NCBI RefSeq assembly: GCF_000701265.1
Contig: NZ_JNIA01000024.1
Span: 121,169-185,168 of the forward strand
Direction of reading: 5' to 3'
DNA length: 64,000 bases
Source of the DNA: Legionella wadsworthii DSM 21896 = ATCC 33877
GTDB taxonomy: Bacteria > Pseudomonadota > Gammaproteobacteria > Legionellales > Legionellaceae
Shown here in pieces: positions 7,965 through 17,466 of this stretch. The notes under the pieces were generated by a model that was not told the origin of the DNA, made no database searches, and was given only the letters and a program-made list of their open reading frames with translations. The position numbers and the translations under genes are program-made. The first letter of the stretch is position 1. Each line of letters opens with the position of its first letter.

Positions 7965-9266
7965 ATGGATGAAAAGAATAATAAATCCCTTACGCTTCAT
8001 GTCTGGGTAGTATGCGCCTTGGGTTTGTTTGTGGATGGTTATGATTTATACATCACCTCTGTCGCCGAACCTTTCATCAACGCTTTATATGAGCCTTCTT
8101 CTTTAATGATTGGCCTTACTCAGGCTGCAGCACCTTTAGGTGCAGTATTTGGCGCAATTATTATTGGGCGATTGGCCGATATGGTGGGTAGAAAAAGCAT
8201 GCTCATGATGAATCTTGTGTTTTTTGTAGTGATTTCATTATGTTCTGCATTGGCATGGGATATTACCTCTATTTGCATCTTTCGATTTTTATTAGGGTTT
8301 GGCGTAGGTGCCGATTATCCCATTTGTGCTGCTTATTTGGCTGAAATGATACCTGCTCGGAAAAGCAATCAATTTATTGCCACAGCGATGTTCATTAATT
8401 GTTTGGCTTCCCCAGTAGGGGTACTTGTTGCCTGGTTGTTATTTAAAATTCATCCCGAGATTGACGTGTGGCGCTGGATATTCGCTTCAGGAGCTATACC
8501 CGCTGCACTGGGCTTATTATTTAGAGCAAGACTGCCAGAAAGTTTTATATGGAAAGTGCATCAACAAATAAAAACCACTTCGAAAGGTTTATTCTTAGAC
8601 CATTATCGTTTGATTTTTTCTCCTGATCGAGTAAAAATTACTGTTTGCCTCTGTGTGTGCTGGTTTTTATTAGATATTTCATACTATGGTATCGGTTTAT
8701 TTACCCCTCATGTCTTACAGTCATTTAATCTCTCGAGCGATGCCAGTTTTTTGCAAGCACAAACTGAGGTACTGAAAAGCACCTTGTTGGTGAATGTTTT
8801 TGTTTCTTTAGGAGCTTTTGCGGTCATTTTTTTCATCAACCATATTCCATTAATCAAGCTTCAGAAAACAGGATTTTTAGGTTCCTTCATAGGACTATTT
8901 ATCCTGAGCCTTAGCTTTCTTATTCCAAGTTCCAGTATCATTTTCATCGGGTTTATTTTATTTAATTTTTTTATAAATTTTGGGCCTGGCATTACGACTT
9001 ATTTATTACCCGCCATGATTTATCCTCCTGAAGTTAAAGCAACGGGCCATGGACTGGCTGCGGGGACAGGTAAACTGGGTGCTTTTGTAGGAACTGTATT
9101 TTTACCCATTTTTCAATCCGGGTTAGGTATCTATCTGACTTTATCCATACTGGCCAGTACTCTTTTATTAGGTTGGTTGTTCACTAAATTCATGGAGCGA
9201 GAAAAGAGCAAATTACTTCATTTATCAAAGCCAATCTCGGATAAACCCATTTTATCCAGTGCATAA
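7965..9266 (+). CDS. MFS transporter, sugar/phosphate porter-like subfamily
   Basis: The 433-residue protein has about 12 membrane helices. Family features are DGYDLYITSVA in helix 1, the loop 2-3 signature GRLADMVGRKSML, RFLLGFGVGADYPICAAYLAE in helix 4, and a second signature-like YPPEVKATGHGLAAGTGKLGA in the C-terminal half. The DGYD and ADYP motifs are typical of the phosphate:H+ symporter and aromatic-acid/metabolite:H+ symporter branches. The substrate cannot be read from the sequence. It is convergent with rhlE and separated from it by a hairpin. Confidence 0.82.
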   Translation: MDEKNNKSLTLHVWVVCALGLFVDGYDLYITSVAEPFINALYEPSSLMIGLTQAAAPLGAVFGAIIIGRLADMVGRKSMLMMNLVFFVVISLCSALAWDITSICIFRFLLGFGVGADYPICAAYLAEMIPARKSNQFIATAMFINCLASPVGVLVAWLLFKIHPEIDVWRWIFASGAIPAALGLLFRARLPESFIWKVHQQIKTTSKGLFLDHYRLIFSPDRVKITVCLCVCWFLLDISYYGIGLFTPHVLQSFNLSSDASFLQAQTEVLKSTLLVNVFVSLGAFAVIFFINHIPLIKLQKTGFLGSFIGLFILSLSFLIPSSSIIFIGFILFNFFINFGPGITTYLLPAMIYPPEVKATGHGLAAGTGKLGAFVGTVFLPIFQSGLGIYLTLSILASTLLLGWLFTKFMEREKSKLLHLSKPISDKPILSSA

Positions 9267-9274
9267 ATTGAAAA

Positions 9275-9298
9275 GGGTAAAATTGTCCTCATTTACCC
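9275..9298. terminator. Inverted repeat between convergent MFS and rhlE genes
   Basis: GGGTAAA and TTTACCC form a seven-base-pair stem in the 42-base gap between the two stop codons. It probably acts in both directions; the T runs are weak. Confidence 0.55.
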
Positions 9299-9308
9299 AA
9301 TCTTGAAG

Positions 9309-10559
9309 TCAAGACTTGCCGGCACCCTTAAATTTTCTTTGGGTTTTTTTGAATGTTGAAGTGGTTCTCTTTTTAGTTGGCACATGTTTTTGTGACTTTG
9401 AAACACCAGTGGATTGGGGAACATGGTGTTTGGGTTCAAAATCATCGATCTCAATTCGTGATAACTTACATTGTATCAATTTTTCTATAGCGTTGAGCTG
9501 GTTTACTTCATCGGCACTGACTAAGGAGACGGCTAATCCTGAAGCCCCTGCGCGTCCGGTTCGCCCAATTCGATGAACATAATCCTCCGCAACCTGGGGT
9601 AAATCAAAATTAACCACACAGGGTAGTTGGTCAATATCTATTCCTCGAGCGGCAATGTCAGTGGCGACTAAAATATGCAGTTCCCCAGATTTAAATTCAG
9701 CTAAAATTTTAGTTCTCTGGGACTGCGATTTATTGCTATGAATGGCCGCAGCATGAATTTGAGCCTCAGCCAATTGTTTTACTAATTTATTGGCGCCGTG
9801 TTTTGTTCTTGAAAATACAAGAGTCTGACCCCACTTGTTTTTGTGAATCAAATGGCTCAGTAAAGCTGCTTTTCGGCTTTTATCCACGGGATGTACTGTT
9901 TGTTTGATTTTAACTACGGTTGTATTTCGAGGAGTGATATCAATTTCTACAGGTTGATTAAGTAATGTTTTTACAAGTTTCCGGATTGGATCATTAAAGG
10001 TTGCTGAGAACATAAGGTTCTGGCGTTTTTGGGGTAACCATTGAATGATTCTTTTCATGTCATGAATAAATCCCATATCCAACATTCTGTCGGCTTCATC
10101 CAGCACCAGCGTATCTACTTCATTAAGCTGTATTGCGCGCTGTTGGTGTAAATCCAATAAACGTCCGGGTGTGGCGACAAGAATCTCTACCCCTGAACGA
10201 AGCTTCATCATTTGGGGATTAATTTTTACTCCACCAAAAACAACGGCTGAACGAAGTGATAAATGACGTCCATATTGTAGGATGCTTTCATGGACTTGAT
10301 TGGCTAATTCGCGGGTAGGGGTTAGAATGAGCACGTAAGTTCTGTTACTTTTAGCGCGTGGTTTTGAGTGCAATTTCTGTAAAATAGGCAATACAAAACT
10401 TGCTGTTTTCCCAGTCCCTGTTTGTGCCGAAGCAAGAACATCCCGTTCAGATAGTATATGGGGAATTGCTTGAGCTTGAATGGGAGAGGGCTCTTCGTAA
10501 CTTAATTCGTTTAAAGCTTGAAGTAAGGGGTCGATTAAACCTAACGACTTAAAACTCAT
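9309..10559 (-). CDS. rhlE: DEAD-box ATP-dependent RNA helicase, RhlE type
   Basis: The 416-residue protein carries the full set of DEAD-box motifs in order: Q motif ([12 protein letters not shown]), Walker [41 protein letters not shown], then the second RecA domain with [11 protein letters not shown] short Lys/Thr/Ser-rich basic tail follows the core. Length, the opening [14 protein letters not shown] and the DRMLDMGF form fit RhlE, which remodels RNA during ribosome assembly, decay and cold adaptation. It is monocistronic and ends convergently with an MFS gene. Confidence 0.9.
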   Translation of the reverse strand: MSFKSLGLIDPLLQALNELSYEEPSPIQAQAIPHILSERDVLASAQTGTGKTASFVLPILQKLHSKPRAKSNRTYVLILTPTRELANQVHESILQYGRHLSLRSAVVFGGVKINPQMMKLRSGVEILVATPGRLLDLHQQRAIQLNEVDTLVLDEADRMLDMGFIHDMKRIIQWLPQKRQNLMFSATFNDPIRKLVKTLLNQPVEIDITPRNTTVVKIKQTVHPVDKSRKAALLSHLIHKNKWGQTLVFSRTKHGANKLVKQLAEAQIHAAAIHSNKSQSQRTKILAEFKSGELHILVATDIAARGIDIDQLPCVVNFDLPQVAEDYVHRIGRTGRAGASGLAVSLVSADEVNQLNAIEKLIQCKLSRIEIDDFEPKHHVPQSTGVSKSQKHVPTKKRTTSTFKKTQRKFKGAGKS

Positions 10560-10765
10560 GCTGTTTCCTTTATTTATTGGACTGGTGGAAGGGATGGAAG
10601 GTATTTCAAAATGTTTATTTTAAGGGCAATTGTAGCACAACTGTTGAAAAATATATATTGAAGCCTTGTAAAACCTTTTTGAAATGGTGATTTCAATGAA
10701 TAATTTATTGCATTAACCTCATATCCTTCTAAAATGATGTCAAGTCAGATGACAAGGAAAAAGTG

Positions 10766-11572
10766 ATGGATTATCAATTAACTGAAGCACATATAAACTT
10801 TTGGAAAGAGCAGGGCTTTGTTCTTTTGGGTGACTTTCTCCATTACAATTTAAAACAAAAACTGCAAACCTGGTGTGATGAACTTACATCTTGGCCTGAA
10901 ACGCCAGGGAAGTGGATGAAATATTTTGAAAAAAATGCCCAAGGGGAACGGCAATTGTGCCGCATTGAAAATTTTATAGATTACCACTTGGGTATGCATG
11001 AAGTGGCCAATAGTATACGTACTGTCAATTTAATATCCTCTTTAATGGGAGAGCGGGCGAGTATTTTTAAGGAAAAAATAAATTATAAATTTCCAGGGGG
11101 AGGGGGCTTTAAGCCTCACCAGGACGCGCCTGCCTTTGTGAGTTTTAACCAGAAATTCCATATCACAATGATGGTGGCAATCGATGATTGCACTTTGGAA
11201 AATGGTTGTTTACAAGTGGTAGCAGGGGGGGCCAATAAACCTATTATTCTGCCTCAAGAGTCCGATGGCTCCATCAAAAGGGAAATTGCTGGTGCATTTC
11301 AATGGTCTCCGATTGAGTGTAGAACGGGTGATGTCATTTTATTTGATTCCTACTTACCTCATTATTCTGAGGCAAACCAAAGTAATAAACCCCGTCGAGC
11401 AATTTTTATCACTTTTAGTAAATTTTCTGAAGGTGGAAGGAAGCGTGAAGCTTATTACCAGGATAAGCGGGAAAAATTTCCTCCTGACTGTGAACGTGAC
11501 CCCAATAAAGATTACTCTGCCGGAGCAGCTATTTATAATGTCGCTAACCCGATTAGTGAAATGATGCAATGA
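10766..11572 (+). CDS. phnY: PhyH-family Fe(II)/2-oxoglutarate dioxygenase, PhnY-like
   Basis: The 268-residue protein starts at the ATG at 10766 (AAGGA seven bases upstream); a GTG one codon earlier is less likely. The iron-binding facial triad is visible as H118 and D120 in FKPHQDAPAF and H199 in DSYLPHYSEAN, with R210/R211 placed to bind 2-oxoglutarate. The fold and sequence are those of the phytanoyl-CoA hydroxylase family. Its stop overlaps the start of a PhnZ-type HD protein by four bases (ATGA). In the characterised pair, PhnY hydroxylates 2-aminoethylphosphonate next to phosphorus and PhnZ cleaves the product to glycine and phosphate. The specific substrate is inferred from this pairing. 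Confidence 0.82.
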   Translation: MDYQLTEAHINFWKEQGFVLLGDFLHYNLKQKLQTWCDELTSWPETPGKWMKYFEKNAQGERQLCRIENFIDYHLGMHEVANSIRTVNLISSLMGERASIFKEKINYKFPGGGGFKPHQDAPAFVSFNQKFHITMMVAIDDCTLENGCLQVVAGGANKPIILPQESDGSIKREIAGAFQWSPIECRTGDVILFDSYLPHYSEANQSNKPRRAIFITFSKFSEGGRKREAYYQDKREKFPPDCERDPNKDYSAGAAIYNVANPISEMMQ

Positions 11573-12237
11573 ATACATTGAATATATACCAAAAAGTAGA
11601 TAAATCTCTTCAATATTTGTCTTTAGCAAACGAAATGGATTACATCGGGGAACCTGTTTCTCAATTAGAACATGCTCTGCAATGTGCGTATTTTGCTGAA
11701 AAAGCGGGACATTGCCATGAAGTGATCCTCGCTTGCTTATTTCATGATATAGGTCATTTTGCTTCAGAAACACAGCAAAGGAATATGGAGAACTTAGGCA
11801 TAGTGCATCATGAATGGATCGGTGCAAAAATTGCCTACGATCTGGGTTTTTCTGCAAAAGTGGCTTTACTCATTGGTCAACATGTTAATGCCAAGCGATA
11901 TTTGGCAGGTAAAAAGAAGGATTATTTTGGACGTTTATCCGAAGCGAGTAAAAAAACGCTGGCTTTCCAAGGGGGAGTGATGTCTGATGATGAGATGCAT
12001 CAGTTTGAATGCAATCCCCATTATAAAGATATATTGCGGGTGCGAATTCATGATGAGAAAGCCAAGCAACTGAATATAAAAGTCCCTGACCTTTATCATT
12101 ACCGATCTTATCTAGTGAACCATTTGAAGAAAACATTAGAAACTGCTGCAAATAGTTCCCTTTGCGATTATGTCGATAACCAATGGGTAGCACAATTTAA
12201 AGCATTTCTGGAAAAAGGATGTGGGGAAAGTTCCTGA
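11569..12237 (+). CDS. phnZ: HD-domain mixed-valence diiron oxygenase, PhnZ-like
   Basis: The 222-residue HD-domain protein keeps the pattern known from PhnZ: Y25 and E28 (DYIGEP), H35 (QLEH), H59-D60 and H63 (FHDIGH), H80, H105 and K109 (GQHVNAKRYL) and D162 (RIHD). These correspond to the diiron ligands and substrate contacts of the enzyme that oxidatively cleaves the C-P bond of 2-amino-1-hydroxyethylphosphonate, releasing phosphate. Translational coupling to the PhnY-like gene by ATGA supports a two-step pathway. It is slightly longer than characterised PhnZ at the C-terminus. General HD hydrolases lack the YxxE element, so PhnZ is preferred. Confidence 0.85.
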   Translation: MNTLNIYQKVDKSLQYLSLANEMDYIGEPVSQLEHALQCAYFAEKAGHCHEVILACLFHDIGHFASETQQRNMENLGIVHHEWIGAKIAYDLGFSAKVALLIGQHVNAKRYLAGKKKDYFGRLSEASKKTLAFQGGVMSDDEMHQFECNPHYKDILRVRIHDEKAKQLNIKVPDLYHYRSYLVNHLKKTLETAANSSLCDYVDNQWVAQFKAFLEKGCGESS

Positions 12238-12459
12238 GGATCCGCTACCCTTCGGCTGTATGCCGCGCACACCTCGCGTCACGTAGGTAAGAGTCATAAT
12301 TCATTTCGGTTTTTATATACTTACGGCATAGAGGTTCTCCACAACAATAAAAAATAAATTCGCCCGGTACGGAAAAAAGGGCTAAAATTATGTAGAAAAA
12401 TTTAACATGAATGATCGAATCGGTTGGCCGTTTAATAATTTCTCGAGGGCCAAAATAAA

Positions 12460-13707
12460 ATGCAAACGCACATAAATGAAGAAACGAAACAGCTTTGGAT
12501 AATTTTACTGATAGTATTTATCAGTTTTATTGGTTCCTCCATAGCTTATCCCATTTTCCCACCTTTGTTTTTACAATCTTCTGATCAGTTGATTATTTCA
12601 CCCGAATGGAGTGATACCAACAGACGTATTTTGCTGGGGTTAACTCTCGCTATTTTCCCGCTGGGACAATTTATAGGCTCGCCCATCCTGGGTAGAAACT
12701 CGGATTTGTATGGCCGCAAGAGAATATTAATCATCAGTTTGGCAGGAAGTTTGCTGGGTTACCTATTGACTGTCTTATCCTTTTGGTTCAATAGTTTTTG
12801 GTTGCTCTTGTTTAGCCGATTTTTAACGGGGTTTATGGAGGGAACTTTTGCTGTTGCAAGGGCATACGCTTCAGAATTGACTTCCATCAATAAATTTGTC
12901 AGTTTTGGCAGGATCAACAGCATGGCCGGTATTGGTTATATTATAGGCCCAATAATAGGTGGTTTACTGTCCAATTCAAATTTTATCCCATGGTTTTCCT
13001 GGTCATTCCCTTTTTTAATTGCAGCGTTGGCCTCTGTGATTACTTTAGCTCTTGCCTGGTGGAAGCTGCCAGAACATAAAAACCTCAATCCACCTAAAAA
13101 AGAATCCCTATCGAGTCAATTAAATATTATTCGCCAATTCAAGCGATTATTCGAAAGTCATCCTCATTTAATTCCCATGCTCATCATCAGTACTTTATTC
13201 ACCTTTGCGGTCGACATGTTCTATGAATTCGGTCCAGTTTACCTGGCAGGTAAATGGCAAATGAGTCCAGGAATGATCGCCCTTTATAATGGGGCACTAT
13301 CGGCAGCACTTGCTATAGGGGCATCATGGCTCCCGAACCATCTTTCAAAGCGCCTCCCTATTAATAAAATTGTTGTTGCGGCGATAATGGCAACAACCCT
13401 GATTTTTGCTGCGATGATTGCCTTCCAGTATCCAATACCCATGTTTGTATTTTTTGCCCTGAGTGGATTTAGCATCACCAGTGTTGTCACCACGCTAACC
13501 ATTCATATCTCTAATAAAGCGCACTCCGCCATTCAAGGTGAGGTGATGGGGGCACAAGTTGGTTTGCGGACTTTAGGTGATGCAATCATTTGCTTTGTGG
13601 GAGGATTTTTGATTGTTCTGTCCCTTATTACCCCCATTGTTTTATGTTGCATTACCGCTTTTATTGCAGGCATCCTTAGCTTGCATTATTTAAAACCTAT
13701 GGATTAA
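12460..13707 (+). CDS. MFS transporter, TetA/multidrug-like
   Basis: The 415-residue protein has 12 predicted helices. The loop 2-3 signature is SPILGRNSDLYGRKRILI, and helix 5 carries the antiporter-type motif GRINSMAGIGYIIGPIIGG, typical of drug:H+ antiporters of the DHA1 (TetA-like) type. The substrate is unknown; efflux is inferred. GAGGG lies ten bases before the ATG. It follows phnYZ by 222 bp, too far to assume a common transcript. Confidence 0.8.
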   Translation: MQTHINEETKQLWIILLIVFISFIGSSIAYPIFPPLFLQSSDQLIISPEWSDTNRRILLGLTLAIFPLGQFIGSPILGRNSDLYGRKRILIISLAGSLLGYLLTVLSFWFNSFWLLLFSRFLTGFMEGTFAVARAYASELTSINKFVSFGRINSMAGIGYIIGPIIGGLLSNSNFIPWFSWSFPFLIAALASVITLALAWWKLPEHKNLNPPKKESLSSQLNIIRQFKRLFESHPHLIPMLIISTLFTFAVDMFYEFGPVYLAGKWQMSPGMIALYNGALSAALAIGASWLPNHLSKRLPINKIVVAAIMATTLIFAAMIAFQYPIPMFVFFALSGFSITSVVTTLTIHISNKAHSAIQGEVMGAQVGLRTLGDAIICFVGGFLIVLSLITPIVLCCITAFIAGILSLHYLKPMD

Positions 13708-13761
13708 GAAATTGGTTTGGAAGTCTGGTTTAAAGCCCGGTATTTGACTATCTTGTAAGGT

Positions 13762-15177
13762 TTAAAAATTAATCTTATAACTGGCTTCGGGCGAATGGGA
13801 TTGAGGATTATTCATTTTAGCTAGAAAGCCATGCTGAAGTATGCTCGCTATAGGCCATTGTGTTTGCTGATGATGGATTATTTGCCCCTGACATGAGCTT
13901 AAAATAAGTTGCCCTTTATCATTGAAAATAGAGAAATTATTATCGTCATTTAATCCTCTTATTGAATCCGAAGATAAAGAAGTCATTCTTGGATTGGCGA
14001 TGAGTGCATGAAAAAGTAAATCCATACGCGCTTCGGGTTGTTCATCCTCCAGGGATTCGAAATATTTTTGCGCGCAATAGGATAAAGGAGCGGCACTACC
14101 TGCAAGTATTCTCACCAATCCTTTTTGCCCTGAAGGCAATATTCCGTCTCTCATTTGGAAATTCCCGTTCTCATCAGCCAAATAGAAGGCATTTTGCTGT
14201 TTGCGGATATTGAGGGCACCTAATTTATAGATTCCATCGTCACACCCGGTAGGACCTAAAGCATCTGTAATCAGTATCATTTTTTTATTGATAGCTTTAT
14301 GGATTAAAGAAATAAAAGATGAAGACAGGTGACCACCATCTGCAATGATTTCAACGCCAGGCGGGCAGCGTTCCGGATTTTCAAGAACCCATTGCACCAA
14401 TGTACTTTTTGCATCATTTAAAGTAAGTTCCCGTGTTTCTCTACTGCAAGATTCCTGGCAAGCATTTCCCAGATGAGTAAATCCAATTGCACCTGCGGCA
14501 ATGGCTCTATCAATATCTTCTTTATTATCGGGATTACAGTGGCCGAGAAACACTTTGACAAAAATACCTTCGCGTTCCAGATTTTTTGAATCTTTGATAA
14601 ATTCTTCTGCACCAGGTATATCTGCAGCCAGGGTTATTTTCCAGTTTTTAATATGGGGAGCCACACTGATAATGTCTCTGAATTGCTTGATACTAATACG
14701 CTCTTGCAATGTTTCTTCAGCATGTGCCCCTTTACATTTTTTTGAAATAAAAGGTCCCTCGAGATGAATACCTAAAATTTGAGTGCAACCTGGTATGGGT
14801 GTTCGTTCCTGCTTTTCAATAAACTCATTGAGTTTGACTAATGATTTTTTTAAAGAGGGTATTGGCAAGGATACGAATGTGGCTAAAGCATAAGAAAGTC
14901 CAGTTTTTCCTAAAGCTAACACGAGATGTTCTAGCTTCTGGTCACTGAATTCATCTCCTAAATCGGAAAAATCTATGCCACCTTGTCCATGGACATGAGA
15001 ATCGAGCATTCCGGGCAGTAAAAAATAACTTCCTTTACAATCCATTATATTGGGTTGCAGAGGAGGTAAATCTTCATCAATATTGAAAATAATTCTCAAG
15101 CCCTTATCATTCACCAGAACGTGCTTTAATTCTTTAGCCCCAGTACTCTTATAAACATAAATATTTTTAAATAACAT
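13762..15177 (-). CDS. nagA: N-acetylglucosamine-6-phosphate deacetylase-like amidohydrolase
   Basis: The 471-residue amidohydrolase has the NagA landmarks: DSHVHGQGGIDFSD (metal/substrate loop), HLEGPFIS, GHCNPDN, THLGNACQ (THLFNAM in typical NagA), ADGGHLS, and the catalytic Asp in ITDALGPTG. The reaction is removal of acetate from GlcNAc-6-phosphate. It is about 90 residues longer than the usual 380, with extra sequence mainly in the second half, so it is a diverged member. It is head-to-head with nagB, the next step in amino-sugar catabolism. AAGGGATAG precedes the ATG. Confidence 0.8.
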   Translation of the reverse strand: MLFKNIYVYKSTGAKELKHVLVNDKGLRIIFNIDEDLPPLQPNIMDCKGSYFLLPGMLDSHVHGQGGIDFSDLGDEFSDQKLEHLVLALGKTGLSYALATFVSLPIPSLKKSLVKLNEFIEKQERTPIPGCTQILGIHLEGPFISKKCKGAHAEETLQERISIKQFRDIISVAPHIKNWKITLAADIPGAEEFIKDSKNLEREGIFVKVFLGHCNPDNKEDIDRAIAAGAIGFTHLGNACQESCSRETRELTLNDAKSTLVQWVLENPERCPPGVEIIADGGHLSSSFISLIHKAINKKMILITDALGPTGCDDGIYKLGALNIRKQQNAFYLADENGNFQMRDGILPSGQKGLVRILAGSAAPLSYCAQKYFESLEDEQPEARMDLLFHALIANPRMTSLSSDSIRGLNDDNNFSIFNDKGQLILSSCQGQIIHHQQTQWPIASILQHGFLAKMNNPQSHSPEASYKINF

Positions 15178-15191
15178 TTAAATTCTATCCC

Positions 15192-15401
15192 TTAGGTCAA
15201 TACTCGTTTCATGACCACTTTAAGTTCCTGCTTTTCTTTAGAATCATATACTTCTGAAAAATATCCTAGAGTTTCGTTGCTAAATTGTTTAAGATCGCGC
15301 GAAAATTCCAATTTCTCAAACCCAGCACCTACTGAACCAACATAATGTAACAAAATATGAAAATGAGATGAATGTATCTTTAATACTTTTTTCCGAAGCA
15401 A
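15192..15401 (-). CDS. Possible small protein upstream of nagA
   Basis: This is an open frame of 69 codons starting with TTG, ending 14 bases before nagA on the same strand. The composition looks protein-like (balanced charged residues, few rare codons), but there is no good ribosome site and I recognise no family. It may be a small coupled gene or chance. Confidence 0.3.
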   Translation of the reverse strand: MLRKKVLKIHSSHFHILLHYVGSVGAGFEKLEFSRDLKQFSNETLGYFSEVYDSKEKQELKVVMKRVLT

Positions 15402-15462
15402 TTAATCCATTCTTTTTATTTTACCTTTTTTGATGTTTCACTTTTTAATGGAGTATTTATCT

Positions 15463-16341
15463 ATGTTTGGCCGTACTATTGTTAGGCAGACCCCTGAAGG
15501 AATGGCAAAAGAAGTGGCTCGAATCATTCAAAAAAAAATTATCGAGAACAATGACAAAGGAATACCTACGGTATTGGGGCTGGCGACTGGTAGCACCCCT
15601 ATTCCTGTATATAAAGAATTAATACGCATGCATCAAGAAGAAGGATTAGATTTCTCATCAGTCGTTACCTTTAATTTAGACGAGTATTGGGGTTTAGAAA
15701 AAACACATGCCCAATCCTACCATTACTACATGCATCAATACTTTTTTAATCATGTGAACATCAGAAAAGAAAATATACATATTCTTGAAGGGATGATCCC
15801 ATTCAAAGAAATCAAAGAGCATGTCGCTCAATTTGAAGAGGAAATTAAAAAAGCAGGAGGTATTGATATTCAAATTTTAGGTTTGGGTGTCAATGGTCAT
15901 ATAGGCTTTAATGAACCGGGCTCAAAATTTGATTCCCAGACTCGCTTCATTGAGCTTGATGACAAAACTCGCGAAGCGAACAAACGCTTTTTTGAAACAA
16001 AGGACGAGGTACCTACTCATGCACTCACAATGGGAATAGGTACAATTATGCAGAGCAAAGAGTGCATTTTATTAGCATCCGGCGCCACTAAGGCAGACAT
16101 TATTTTTGACATGTACTCATCATCCTCGGCCGATGAAAGGATACCCGCCACCGCTCTATATCATCATTATAAAGTGACTATCATACTAGATGAACAAGCG
16201 GCTTCGAAATTACCTTTAGAAATGAAAAAAGTAAAATCACCCTTGGTATCAAGAAGTATTTATGCGCCAAGTACTTCAGCGGAACCGAATTTTGCTCCAG
16301 ATATACATAAACCGAATTATTTCATGGTGAATTATAAATAA
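15463..16341 (+). CDS. nagB: Glucosamine-6-phosphate deaminase
   Basis: NagB converts glucosamine-6-phosphate to fructose-6-phosphate and ammonia. Family motifs are LGLATGSTPIPVYKEL (phosphate-binding loop), FNLDEYWGL (catalytic Asp), and GLGVNGHIGFNEPGS with the active-site His. The start at 15463 is chosen because GGAG lies nine bases upstream; the frame extends 11 codons to a TTG with no site. The protein is 292 residues, a little longer than the usual 266. It is divergent from nagA, sharing a 285-bp upstream region. Confidence 0.9.
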   Translation: MFGRTIVRQTPEGMAKEVARIIQKKIIENNDKGIPTVLGLATGSTPIPVYKELIRMHQEEGLDFSSVVTFNLDEYWGLEKTHAQSYHYYMHQYFFNHVNIRKENIHILEGMIPFKEIKEHVAQFEEEIKKAGGIDIQILGLGVNGHIGFNEPGSKFDSQTRFIELDDKTREANKRFFETKDEVPTHALTMGIGTIMQSKECILLASGATKADIIFDMYSSSSADERIPATALYHHYKVTIILDEQAASKLPLEMKKVKSPLVSRSIYAPSTSAEPNFAPDIHKPNYFMVNYK

Positions 16342-16429
16342 AAACTAAGTCAACTTATTGGCAATGCATAGCACAGGGAAGTGCAACCATGGTCTGAGTT
16401 ATGAATTCTAAATGTTTGATTGAAACAAA

Positions 16430-16456
16430 GGGTAGTTTTATAGCGCAAAACTACCC
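16430..16456. terminator. Strong terminator hairpin between nagB and the Tyr-rich lipoprotein gene
   Basis: GGGTAGTTTT and AAAACTACCC form a perfect ten-base-pair stem with a seven-base loop. On the minus strand the stem is followed by TTTGTTTC, fitting termination of the lipoprotein gene. It may also stop readthrough from nagB. Confidence 0.75.
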
Positions 16457-16474
16457 AATGCGGAAAAATGGATG

Positions 16475-17164
16475 TTATTGAACACCTGCTTGGCCATTTT
16501 GATAAGTTGCTTGACCTTTTTTATAATTCACCTGATTTGTTTGGTACATTCCTTTATTGGTTTGGCCACTATGATAGCCAGTCATATGATATCCTGAACC
16601 ATGGTGATACCCAGACATGCCACTTTGATAATTTCCATGGCCTTTTCTGTACCGGGTTTGATAGTTTAACTGGTTGGTTTGATAGTTCATTTGAGTGTTT
16701 CGGTATCCTATTCCTCTTTTGTGATAACCTACATAGTTGTTATTATAGGTATTATGGCGATATTTCATATGTCTATAGTTTCTATAGCCAGAATAATATC
16801 CTGTATTTCCAGTGTATCCTACGTTATTAGAGTAATACCTGTGTTTTGAATAATAACTTGGATAATAACCATAAGAATTTCCATAATAACCATAGTTATT
16901 ACCATACCCGCTCCAGCCTACGCCATAATAACTGGGAGAGCCGTAGTAGCCACTAGAATATCCTACCCCATAGTAACTGGGTGAACTATAGTAACCACTA
17001 CCCCAACCTACCCCACGGTAATGAGATCGGTATCCTGGAGATACATATTTCGTCGACACATAGTGGTTGCGATATCCAGGGGAATTATAGGTGTCCATCG
17101 TAGTACAACCCCCTAATCCAACCAATGTTGATGCAATCCATACAAAATTTATTGTTTTATTCAT
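16475..17164 (-). CDS. Tyrosine/glycine-rich repeat lipoprotein
   Basis: The 229-residue protein starts at an ATG with AGGAGG five bases upstream. Residues 1-20 form a lipoprotein signal with the lipobox LGGC, so Cys20 is the likely lipidated residue. The rest is low complexity: Tyr, Gly, Ser, Asn and His dominate. Residues about 50-95 repeat SGYYxSPSYYGVG, and the C-terminal third repeats xQxNYQT / NYQ units. No known domain is visible. The bias resembles surface or matrix-forming proteins, but that is only an analogy. It ends convergently with nagB at a strong terminator. Confidence 0.75.
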   Translation of the reverse strand: MNKTINFVWIASTLVGLGGCTTMDTYNSPGYRNHYVSTKYVSPGYRSHYRGVGWGSGYYSSPSYYGVGYSSGYYGSPSYYGVGWSGYGNNYGYYGNSYGYYPSYYSKHRYYSNNVGYTGNTGYYSGYRNYRHMKYRHNTYNNNYVGYHKRGIGYRNTQMNYQTNQLNYQTRYRKGHGNYQSGMSGYHHGSGYHMTGYHSGQTNKGMYQTNQVNYKKGQATYQNGQAGVQ

Positions 17165-17466
17165 TATAACCTCCTGTCGTTAAATGCAACTTTATTGTAG
17201 TATTAGAATATAAATCAAGCAAATTGATTTAAGAATGATCTTAAGATTTTTTTATTGAGCGCAAGAAGTTAGGGCATTTACTGTTCAGTCTTTACAAGGG
17301 ATGAGCACAAGAAAAATAAATTGAAAAGCCCCTGCAAAAAAACATAAAAATTTTGCAAACTTGTCAGATAAATTGGAGTGCATGGATGATGAGCTCCCTG
17401 CTTAACCAAATTTTAGAGGTAAATTAAGCTATACTTTTGATAGAAACTGCATTCAAAATAGACACT
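17165..17466. other. Intergenic region between divergent genes
   Basis: This is AT-rich DNA holding the promoters of the lipoprotein gene and of the internally duplicated protein gene. I see no RNA gene, repeat or convincing small frame. Confidence 0.4.

Noticed and set aside
16468..16830. 120-codon plus-strand frame opposite the lipoprotein gene
   Set aside because: It is a mirror of the Tyr/Gly-rich repeats on the other strand; the minus-strand reading has a signal peptide, lipobox and ribosome site.
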